From Roseovarius aestuarii (GTDB lineage: Bacteria > Pseudomonadota > Alphaproteobacteria > Rhodobacterales > Rhodobacteraceae), in contig NZ_JAIMIB010000008.1 in NCBI RefSeq assembly GCF_019966515.1, positions 62,001 to 126,000 of the forward strand: a stretch of DNA of 64,000 nt, in the 5' to 3' direction. Made by a program: the position numbers and the translations under genes. Positions 33,345-41,418 of the stretch are shown here, piece by piece. Position 1 is the stretch's first letter. Every line of letters starts with the position of its first letter. Under the pieces are notes generated by a model, which was not told the origin of the DNA, made no database searches, and worked only from the letters and a program-made list of their open reading frames with translations.

Positions 33345-36100
33345 TTCTTGGTCCCATCGGGTTCACTGCGCCCTGGTTGCTTTTGGCGCTCGCGGCGCTG
33401 CCGATCCTCTGGCTGATTCTGCGCGCGGTGCCGCCCGCCCCGGTCCGGCGCATGTTCCCCGGCGTGGTCTTGTTGCTGGGGCTTCGTGATGATGACAGCG
33501 TGACCGACCGCACCCCGTGGTGGCTTTTGCTGCTCCGGATGCTGGCGGCGGCGGCCATTATTATCGGGCTGGCCGGTCCGGTTTTGAACCCTGAAGAAAA
33601 GTCCGCCGGAACCGATCGCGGCCCGTTGCTGATTGCGCTGGATGCCAGTTGGGCCAGCGCCCGGGACTGGGCCGCGCAGCGTGAGTTGCTGGACGGGATG
33701 CTGGCTGAGGCTGGGCGCAAATCGCGCCCGGTTGCTATCCTGCGCCTGAATGACCCGGAAACGCCGGTGTTTCAGGCGGCCGAGGCCTGGCGCAGCCGCC
33801 TGACCGGGCTGGAGCCCGACGCATGGGTCGCCGCGCCTGACATGATCGAAACAGCCATTTCCGGGCTTGGGGACGACACCTTTGAAACCCGCTGGTTTTC
33901 GGACGGGCTGGCACATGATGGTCGCGACGTGCTGCTGGACGCGTTCGAAGCGCGCGGCCCCGTAAGTATCTATGAAAGTCCGCGCCCGGTTCTGGCGCTG
34001 GCGCCTGCGCAAGTATCCGAGGGGCTGATCCAGCTCAGCGCCCATCGCGCCCGCACCGCAGGTATCCGCGATATTCTGGTCGAGGCGCATGGCCGCGATC
34101 CGTCAGGCGTGCCGCGTGTGCTGGCCAGCCTGCCGTTGCAATTCGCCGAAAACGCGTTGGAGGTGCAGGGCGATCTGTCATTGCCCGCCGAGCTTCGTGC
34201 CCGGCTAACCCATTTCGAGATCGCCGGACAGCGCCATGCCGGAGCCGTCAGCCTGACCGATGACAGCCTCAAACGGCGTGAGGTGGCGCTGATCGCGGGG
34301 CGTGAGGATCGCGAAGGACTCGAGTTGTTGTCGCCGCTTCACTATCTGGAACAGGCCCTGCAACCCACCGCTGACATTCTTGACGGAGCGCTGATCGACG
34401 TGTTGCCCGCCAATCCGGACGTGATCGTGCTGGCCGATGTCGCCACGCTGTCGGGTGCTGAACAGTCAGCGCTGCTGGAATGGACGCAGAAGGGCGGCAT
34501 GCTGCTGCGTTTCGCGGGCCCGCGTCTGGCAGCCAGCGACATTTCGCGTGATACCGAGGCACCGCTGATGCCCGTCCGGTTGCGTGTCGGTGGCCGCATG
34601 GTCGGTGGCGCTATGAGCTGGGGCGAACCCAAGGCGCTGGCGCCCTTTAGCGAAGACAGCCCGTTCCATCGTCTCGCGATCCCGCGCGACGTGACCGTCA
34701 GCGCGCAGGTCATGGCCCAGCCCGACCCGACGCTGGCCGATCGTGTGATTGCACAGCTATCGGACGGCACACCGCTGGTGACCCGCAAGCGGATCGGCGA
34801 AGGGCAGGTGGTATTGTTCCATGTGACCGCCAATGCCGAATGGTCCTCGTTGCCGCTGTCGGGTCTTTTTGTGCAGATGCTCGAACGGCTGGCCGTCTCG
34901 TCAGCCCTGACCGCGCCTGAGGCGAAAGACCTTGAAGGCACGATCTGGAAACCGGTTCAGGTGCTGGACGGCTTTGGCAAACTGAGCGACGCCGCCACAT
35001 TGCCCGGTGTCTCTGGCGACCGGCTGGTTGCCGCGGCACTTGGCCCTGATCTGCGCCCGGGTATTTATGACGGCCCCGACCGCCGCCTTGCCCGTAACGT
35101 GATCCCCGCTGACCCCACGCTGACGCCCACAAGCTGGCCCGCGCGCCTTCCCGTCACCGGCCTGACGCGCCCCGTAGAGGCGCCGTTGGGCGGCTGGTTG
35201 CTGGCCTTGTCGCTGGTGCTTCTGATGGCGGATATCCTTGCCTCGCTAGGGCTTTCCGGCCGGTTGATGCCCGCCCGAGCCACGCGCGCGGCCGTCATCG
35301 TACTAGGCGGGCTGATGCTGCTGCCTGATGCCGGCAAGGCGCAGGACGAAAAGGCGCAACTGGCCACATCCGAGGTTGTGCTCGCGCACATCTTGACCGG
35401 GGATGCCGCCCTTGATGAAGCCGCGCGCGCCGGTCTCTTTGGCCTTGGTCAGACGCTGTTCTTCCGTACCTCCGTTGAACCGGTTGATCCTATTGGCATC
35501 AATTTGGAAAGCGATGAGCTGGCGTTTTACCCGCTGCTCTATTGGCCCATCACCCCTGATCAGCCGACCCCATCGGCCGAGGCATATACCAAGCTTAACA
35601 CCTATCTGCGCACCGGTGGCATGATCCTCTTTGACACGCGCGATGCCAATATCGCGGGCTTCGGTGCCTCGTCGCCCAATGGCATCAAGCTCAAGCAACT
35701 CGCCGCATCGCTTGATATTCCACCGCTCGAGCGACTGCCCGACGACCATGTCCTGACACGCACCTTCTATCTGCTGCAGGACTTCCCGGGCCGCCATTCG
35801 GGCCGCCCGGTATGGGTCGAGGCTGCGCCGCCCGATGCTGAAAAGATCGAGGGCATGCCGTTTCGCAACTTGAATGACGGCGTGACGCCAGTGGTGATCG
35901 GCGGCAATGACTGGGCGTCGGCCTGGGCCATGGATGAAAGGCTTAACCCGATCTACCCGGTGGGCAGGGGGTTTGCCGGTGAGCGGCAGCGCGAACTGGC
36001 CTATCGCTTCGGCATCAATCTGGTGATGCATGTACTGACCGGCAATTACAAATCCGACCAGGTGCATGTGCCGGCGTTGCTGCAAAGGCTGGGCCAATGA
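33341..36100 (+). CDS. BatA-type / DUF4159 membrane protein
   Basis: 919 aa. The N-terminal two membrane segments (FTAPWLLLALAALPILWLI and LLRMLAAAAIIIGLAGPVL) are the BatA/aerotolerance N-terminal domain. A large periplasmic-type region follows, then further membrane helices near residues 615-670. The C-terminal 210 residues are the DUF4159 domain (DELAFYPLLYWPI, LRTGGMILFDTRDAN, PVWVEAAPPD), which resembles a class-I glutamine-amidotransferase-like fold. The ATGA overlaps at both ends show strict coupling. Confidence 0.88.
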   Translation: MILGPIGFTAPWLLLALAALPILWLILRAVPPAPVRRMFPGVVLLLGLRDDDSVTDRTPWWLLLLRMLAAAAIIIGLAGPVLNPEEKSAGTDRGPLLIALDASWASARDWAAQRELLDGMLAEAGRKSRPVAILRLNDPETPVFQAAEAWRSRLTGLEPDAWVAAPDMIETAISGLGDDTFETRWFSDGLAHDGRDVLLDAFEARGPVSIYESPRPVLALAPAQVSEGLIQLSAHRARTAGIRDILVEAHGRDPSGVPRVLASLPLQFAENALEVQGDLSLPAELRARLTHFEIAGQRHAGAVSLTDDSLKRREVALIAGREDREGLELLSPLHYLEQALQPTADILDGALIDVLPANPDVIVLADVATLSGAEQSALLEWTQKGGMLLRFAGPRLAASDISRDTEAPLMPVRLRVGGRMVGGAMSWGEPKALAPFSEDSPFHRLAIPRDVTVSAQVMAQPDPTLADRVIAQLSDGTPLVTRKRIGEGQVVLFHVTANAEWSSLPLSGLFVQMLERLAVSSALTAPEAKDLEGTIWKPVQVLDGFGKLSDAATLPGVSGDRLVAAALGPDLRPGIYDGPDRRLARNVIPADPTLTPTSWPARLPVTGLTRPVEAPLGGWLLALSLVLLMADILASLGLSGRLMPARATRAAVIVLGGLMLLPDAGKAQDEKAQLATSEVVLAHILTGDAALDEAARAGLFGLGQTLFFRTSVEPVDPIGINLESDELAFYPLLYWPITPDQPTPSAEAYTKLNTYLRTGGMILFDTRDANIAGFGASSPNGIKLKQLAASLDIPPLERLPDDHVLTRTFYLLQDFPGRHSGRPVWVEAAPPDAEKIEGMPFRNLNDGVTPVVIGGNDWASAWAMDERLNPIYPVGRGFAGERQRELAYRFGINLVMHVLTGNYKSDQVHVPALLQRLGQ

Positions 36101-38145
36101 CCGCGAGCATCATCTTCGACCCGCTTTTGCCGGTCTGGCTGATCGCCGCGCTGTCAGGCATGGTTCTGACCGGTATCGCATTGGCGCTCTGGCGCGGGTT
36201 GTCGGGCTGGGCGTTGCGCGGCTTGGCTGCGGTCGTCGTAATCGCCGCCTTAGCCGGCCCGGTCTATCAGCAGGAAGACCGCGAACCGCTCAGCGACATC
36301 GTACTGCTGGTCGAGGATCAAAGCGCCAGTCAGGATCTGGCCGGCCGGTCGCAACAAACTCAAACCTCTGCCGATGCGATCGCTGCGCGTCTCAGTCAGC
36401 GCGACAATACCGAGGTGCGTCGCCTTCAGGTCCCTGATGGCGAGGATAACACCGGCACGACGCTGATGACGGTGCTAGCCGAAGCGATGGCGCAAGAGCC
36501 CCAAGGCCGCATTGCCGGGGCTATCCTGCTGTCCGACGGTCGCCTGCATGATCTGGACCATGCGCCGGATATGCCGGCGCCGCTGCATCTGCTGCATACT
36601 GGGCGCGATGCCGACTGGGATCGCCGTCTGACCATTCGCAATGCCCCCGCCTTTGCCATTCTTGGCGAAGAAGTCAGCATGACGCTGACGATCGAGGATC
36701 TGGGAGCCGCGCCGCAGGGTCTCACCGAGGTTCCCATCGATATTTCGATCGATGGCGCCGAAGCTCAGCGTTTCAGCGTGCCCTTGGGCGAAGACATCAC
36801 CCTGCCGCTCAAGCTGTCCCATGGCGGGCGCAACGTGCTGCAATTCACCACGCCTGCCGCCGAGGGCGAATTGACCGACCGCAACAATACCGCGCTCATC
36901 CAGATCAACGGCGTGCGCGACCGGCTGAGCGTGCTGCTGGTATCCGGCGAGCCGCATCCCGGCGGGCGCACCTGGCGAAACCTACTGAAATCCGACAGCT
37001 CGGTCGATCTGGTGCATTTCACCATCCTCCGCCCGCCCGAGAAGCAGGACGGCGTGCCGGTGCGGGAACTGTCGCTGATCGCCTTCCCGACCCGCGAATT
37101 GTTCCTCGAAAAGATCGAGGATTTCGATCTGATCATCTTTGACCGCTACAAGCGGCGCGGTATCCTGCCGTCGATCTATCTGGATAACGTGCGCAATTAT
37201 GTCGAAAACGGTGGCGCGATGCTGATCGCCGCAGGCCCCGATTTCGCCAGCGCCGACAGCATCTACCGCACCCCCATTGAGACCATCGTGCCCGCGCGCC
37301 CGACTGCCCGTGTGCTGGAACGGCGCTATCGTCCGAAAGTCACCGAACTGGGGCTGCGCCACCCGGTCACGGCCGGATTGGAGCCGGACGAGGGCAGCGA
37401 ATGGGGCCGCTGGCTGCGCCAGATCGAGCTTGAAGCCGAGACCGGGCAGGTTGTCATGTCCGGCGCCGATGAACGTCCGCTTCTGATTCTGGACCGCGTC
37501 GGAGAGGGCCGCGTGGCGCTTCTGGCCTCGGATCACGCCTGGCTCTGGCATCGCGGCTATGAAGGGGGTGGGCCGCAGCTGGAATTGCTGCGCCGTTTGG
37601 CCCACTGGATGATGAAGGAACCCGAGCTTGAGGAAGAGGCACTCTGGGCCGAGGCGACCGGCCAGACCATGCGCATCATCCGCCGCTCGCTTGAGCAGGA
37701 GGTGGGTGACGTGACGATCGAAACACCCTCGGGCGAGATCATCGAATTGCCGCTTGAAGAGATGACACCCGGTCGCCACGAGGCGCTGTTTGACGGGCCC
37801 GAGATCGGGCTCTACCGTTTGTCGCAAGGGGATCAATCCGCCGTGATCGGCCTTGGCCCCGCTGCCCCGGTAGAGTTCGAGGAAACCATCGCCAGCACAG
37901 AAGCACTGACGCCATTGATCACGGCCACAGGCGGCGGCGCCAAGGCGCTGTCCGAGGGTGTCCCCCGCATTCGTACCGTTCGTGCAGGTCGACCTGCTGC
38001 CGGACGGGGCTGGATCGGCATCACACCCCGCGGCGCGTATGAGACCCGTTCCGTCACCCAACTGCCCCTGATGCCAGGCTGGCTGGTCCTGCTTCTGACG
38101 TTGTCACTGATCCTCGCGGGATGGCTGCGCGAAGGAAGACGCTGA
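36097..38145 (+). CDS. Large membrane protein of the MoxR operon (GATase1/VWA-like)
   Basis: 682 aa. It has two membrane segments at the N terminus (LPVWLIAALSGMVLTGIALALW and ALRGLAAVVVIAALAGPVY) and one at the extreme C terminus (GWLVLLLTLSLILAGWL). LLVEDQSASQDLA near residue 72 sits where a VWA-like domain would start. Around residues 360-380 YVENGGAMLIAAGPDFAS resembles a GATase1-like fold. It is the last gene of the operon. The exact function is unknown; such proteins are annotated as membrane proteins next to DUF4159. Confidence 0.85.
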   Translation: MTASIIFDPLLPVWLIAALSGMVLTGIALALWRGLSGWALRGLAAVVVIAALAGPVYQQEDREPLSDIVLLVEDQSASQDLAGRSQQTQTSADAIAARLSQRDNTEVRRLQVPDGEDNTGTTLMTVLAEAMAQEPQGRIAGAILLSDGRLHDLDHAPDMPAPLHLLHTGRDADWDRRLTIRNAPAFAILGEEVSMTLTIEDLGAAPQGLTEVPIDISIDGAEAQRFSVPLGEDITLPLKLSHGGRNVLQFTTPAAEGELTDRNNTALIQINGVRDRLSVLLVSGEPHPGGRTWRNLLKSDSSVDLVHFTILRPPEKQDGVPVRELSLIAFPTRELFLEKIEDFDLIIFDRYKRRGILPSIYLDNVRNYVENGGAMLIAAGPDFASADSIYRTPIETIVPARPTARVLERRYRPKVTELGLRHPVTAGLEPDEGSEWGRWLRQIELEAETGQVVMSGADERPLLILDRVGEGRVALLASDHAWLWHRGYEGGGPQLELLRRLAHWMMKEPELEEEALWAEATGQTMRIIRRSLEQEVGDVTIETPSGEIIELPLEEMTPGRHEALFDGPEIGLYRLSQGDQSAVIGLGPAAPVEFEETIASTEALTPLITATGGGAKALSEGVPRIRTVRAGRPAAGRGWIGITPRGAYETRSVTQLPLMPGWLVLLLTLSLILAGWLREGRR

Positions 38146-38281
38146 CGGGTCTTTCCCGCCCGGCAGTTCGTGCGTTGTGCCCGCTACACGCGCTAGATGA
38201 ACGCGGTGATCCGCCCGATCAAAAGGGCCAATGTGGTTTCTGGTGCATTCTCGCGTGAGGCCATCTGCGGGAAGGATAGTG

Positions 38282-38311
38282 GTGCCGGTGGGCGGCAGCC
38301 CGGCCCGGCAC
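38282..38311. terminator. Hairpin between convergent MoxR operon and RTX gene
   Basis: GTGCCGG (38282-38288) and CCGGCAC (38305-38311) pair, with an inner GGGC/GCCC pairing possible. It lies in the 181-bp space between two convergent stops. No T-run is obvious, so the role is tentative. Confidence 0.35.
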
Positions 38312-38326
38312 AACAGATACCTGTTG

Positions 38327-41059
38327 CTAGAAGATGAAGTCCGAATCGTCGAGATCTGACAACCGCACATTCTGCAACAGGATGGAATCGCCGCTCCCGG
38401 TATCGATCAGCACATGGCGACCCTGCTTCTGGGCCGCTCCGCCGACGCCGAGAATATCATCGATATCGACGATCCCGGTGATCCCGCTCAGATCCAGTTT
38501 TTCAAGGTCGCTGGTCGCCGAAAAGTCGGTGACAACATCGGTGCCGTGCCCGTCTGCAAAGATGAACACGTCAGCACTTTTGGAGCCCGTCAGCGTGTCA
38601 TTCCCGCTGCCACCGTCAAGCGTATCCTGTCCCCGTCCACCATTTAGTAGATCGTTCCCCAGATCGCCCAATAGCATATCGTTGCCGTGTTGGCCGCTCA
38701 GACGGTCACTGTCAGCGCCGCCATTGAGGCTGTCATCACCGGTTCCACCCTTCAGGGTGTCCGCGCCCGCGCCACCTTCCAGCGTATCATTGCCATCCTG
38801 CACCGTTGACTTGAATTTCCTGCCATAGCCGGAAAGGAAATCATCGCCATCGCCGCCCAGCAAACTGTCATGGCCTGTCTGGCCGTAGAGGCTGTCGTTA
38901 CCGGTGCCGCCATCCAAGCTGTCATCACCCGACCCGCCGAACAGGTTGTCGTTGTTGATGCCACCTTCCAGCGTGTCTGTGCCATTCTGTCCGAAAAGGC
39001 TGTCGTTGCCCAGCCCGCCGATCAGATTGTCATCACCGGTGCCGCCATAGATCTTGTCCGATCCCGTGCCACCATCCAGCGTGTCATTACCATCAGCAAC
39101 CGTCGCACTGAACTTTGTGCCATAGCCATAAAGAATGTCTCTGCCATCGCCACCGGTGCCGCTGTCGTTTCCGCGTTCGCCATAAAGAATGTCGTTGCCG
39201 GTGCCACCATCCAGATTGTCATCACCGGTGCCGCCAAAAAGCTTGTCTGCACCTGCGCCGCCTTCCAGCGTATCGTTGCCATCCGCAACCGATGCCTTGA
39301 ACTTGGCGCCGTAACCAAAGAGACGGTCATCACCTTCACCGCCCACGGCGCTGTCATCGCCGCGCTCGCCATAGAGCCGGTCATTGTCTGCGCCGCCGTC
39401 AAGAATGTCATTGCCGGTGCCGCCGAAAAGCGTGTCCAGCCCGGCGCCGCCCTCCAGCGTGTCGGTGCCGTCCTGCTGGCCGAACGTAGAAATTGAACTG
39501 CGACCGGACACAAGATCGTTGCCGCTACCACCGACAACGCTGTCATCACCGCCATCGCCGTAAAGGCGGTCATGGCTTTCTTGGCCGTCAATAACGTCAT
39601 CCTGACTACCGCCGCGCAGAAAATCCCGCCCAGTACCCCCCAGCAGCGTGTCCTCACCATAGCCGCCGGACAGCGAGTCGTTGCCCTGCTTTCCATCGAT
39701 CCGATCGGCCCTGAACGCGCCGAAAAACTTGTTCGAAGATGCGCTCAGATCGATAGCACTAAATTCCCGCAGCTGAAAATTGTTCTGGGTGAAATCGCTG
39801 ACGCTCAGCGACTGACCGGCGGCATTCTTGAAGAAAATCGCCTGCCCATCGAATTCCACAAGCACGCCATTGGCATTTTGCGTTAAGACGAGATCGCTGA
39901 AATAGAGTGAATCAGAATTTTGCAGGTTGCGCACCCGAACCATGTCGCTGATATCGACAAATTCGAGATTTGGGTCAAAACCCTCGATGGTATCGAGCAC
40001 CCCGTTGATCTGATAGGAATTTGCCTTGAGGAAATAGCGGTCAACACCCGCGCCGCCGATCAGCAGGTTCGCACCGTTGCTGGCATAAAGCCAGTCATCG
40101 CCGATGCCGCCCTCCAACGTATCATTACCCGCGCCGGATATCAGCGTGTCGTCACCGTCTCCTCCCAAGAGACTGTCGTCGTTACTGCCGCCATCCAGGT
40201 GATCGTCACCGGCATCGCCCTGTAGCGTGTCATTTCCTAGGCCACCATTGAGCGTATCGTTGTCATCCTCGCCGGACAGAAAGTCATTTCCGCTGTCGCC
40301 GTGCAGCTGATCACTGCCAGTGCCACCATAGAGACTGTCATCTCCGGATCCGGCGATAAGTGTATCATTGCCCGCCAATCCGTTCAGTGTCTGGTCGCCG
40401 CCCTTCGTTTCGATGCGGTTGCCCCAGGACGACCCGTCAATTGTGAACGCGTCTGGCGTGTCGAGAACGGTCAGGTTTCTTTCAACAAAATCCGTACCCA
40501 TCGTATAGGTCACGGGCGCATTGTCCTGAACACCGTAAATCTGCTGAATGCTGGTGATGTCCAGGGTCTGTAGGCCTGTGTAGGTCAGAATAGGCGTCAT
40601 GACCGACACGTCGGTTGTACTGGCGTGCTCCAGGCCAATAGCGTGGCCAATCTCGTGCAAAAACAGACCGTTGACCTGAGAATCCCTCGCAAAGGTCGAA
40701 AAGATATCGTCAAACACAATATCGCCGGCCAAATCGCCGATCGAGCGGAACGGCAATGCCGCCAATCCGATCGTGCTTCCCGGGATCGAACCGAAGTGAA
40801 TGCGAATGTGATTATCGATCTGGTTCGAGCCGACCTGGGCGTCATCGTCGTCGACCTGGACGAAATCAATATTGGCGTGCATCGACCAGGTATCGAACGC
40901 GTCGCGCAACATGTCTTCCGCGTCTGACGGGCCCCGGGTTGACCGTGAAGTAAGCCCAAATGCACTCAGGTTTTGAAAAGAACCTGCGATGCTCCATGTG
41001 ACGACGCCGCCGGCCGTACCAAGTGTCGGGTTGCCCCATTTTTCGCCTGAGATAAGCAT
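38327..41059 (-). CDS. Secreted RTX matrixin-like metalloprotease
   Basis: 910 aa. The N-terminal 170 residues hold a metzincin catalytic domain: zinc motif HEIGHAIGLEH (HExxHxxGxxH) with a Met-turn at VSVMTP. From about residue 215 onward come many glycine/aspartate RTX nonapeptides (GGxGxDxLxG type) that bind calcium and fold after secretion. The last 60 residues (DVVTDFSATSDLEKLDLSGI, ending DSDFIF) form the type I secretion signal. There is no N-terminal signal peptide, as expected. No type I secretion genes are in the window. A longer-period repeat is superimposed on the RTX motif (see findings). Confidence 0.92.
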   Translation of the reverse strand: MLISGEKWGNPTLGTAGGVVTWSIAGSFQNLSAFGLTSRSTRGPSDAEDMLRDAFDTWSMHANIDFVQVDDDDAQVGSNQIDNHIRIHFGSIPGSTIGLAALPFRSIGDLAGDIVFDDIFSTFARDSQVNGLFLHEIGHAIGLEHASTTDVSVMTPILTYTGLQTLDITSIQQIYGVQDNAPVTYTMGTDFVERNLTVLDTPDAFTIDGSSWGNRIETKGGDQTLNGLAGNDTLIAGSGDDSLYGGTGSDQLHGDSGNDFLSGEDDNDTLNGGLGNDTLQGDAGDDHLDGGSNDDSLLGGDGDDTLISGAGNDTLEGGIGDDWLYASNGANLLIGGAGVDRYFLKANSYQINGVLDTIEGFDPNLEFVDISDMVRVRNLQNSDSLYFSDLVLTQNANGVLVEFDGQAIFFKNAAGQSLSVSDFTQNNFQLREFSAIDLSASSNKFFGAFRADRIDGKQGNDSLSGGYGEDTLLGGTGRDFLRGGSQDDVIDGQESHDRLYGDGGDDSVVGGSGNDLVSGRSSISTFGQQDGTDTLEGGAGLDTLFGGTGNDILDGGADNDRLYGERGDDSAVGGEGDDRLFGYGAKFKASVADGNDTLEGGAGADKLFGGTGDDNLDGGTGNDILYGERGNDSGTGGDGRDILYGYGTKFSATVADGNDTLDGGTGSDKIYGGTGDDNLIGGLGNDSLFGQNGTDTLEGGINNDNLFGGSGDDSLDGGTGNDSLYGQTGHDSLLGGDGDDFLSGYGRKFKSTVQDGNDTLEGGAGADTLKGGTGDDSLNGGADSDRLSGQHGNDMLLGDLGNDLLNGGRGQDTLDGGSGNDTLTGSKSADVFIFADGHGTDVVTDFSATSDLEKLDLSGITGIVDIDDILGVGGAAQKQGRHVLIDTGSGDSILLQNVRLSDLDDSDFIF

Positions 41060-41418
41060 ATGTTACTCGCCAAAGTTGTTCTAAACGTGTTGGTTTAGCG
41101 CACTACTGAAAAGATTAACGCGACACAACCCGAGTCTGCACGTCAACGTGGCCTATGTGGCTGCTATGCGTTCACAAAATATTGCACTGTTATCATATAC
41201 TTGTAAGAGCTACCCGTTCTTGCCGAATTGTTTCGAAATTGCCGCCCAACGGTTTCGATATTGGCACCTATGGCTCGGTAATCTTGCTTCTGAGCCACCG
41301 GCAAACAATGAGCGCTTCATTTGTGCTGCCTTGCCGACATGTATCGGGAAGCCTTGTAGCCGCCTGATATGCGGCGACACGTTTGTTATAGCCTTAACAT
41401 TTGCGGCAATTTGAGAGA
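41060..41418. promoter_or_regulatory. Divergent region, RTX protease / dCache kinase
   Basis: This is 359 bp without a convincing gene; the short ORFs in it show no coding character. It is AT-richer than its flanks. One small hairpin (GCCGC with GCGGC, about 41359-41375) and TTGCAC followed by TATCATATAC (about 41183-41202) could be promoter parts. Nothing more definite was seen. Confidence 0.4.

Noticed and set aside
36982..38061. 359-aa ORF antisense to the last gene of the MoxR operon
   Set aside because: No motif seen; it mirrors codon bias of the real gene.
38330..40300. Periodic DNA repeats that could suggest a CRISPR array or tandem repeat locus
   Set aside because: The repeats follow codon periods of the RTX nonapeptides within one open frame; there are no uniform spacers or cas genes.
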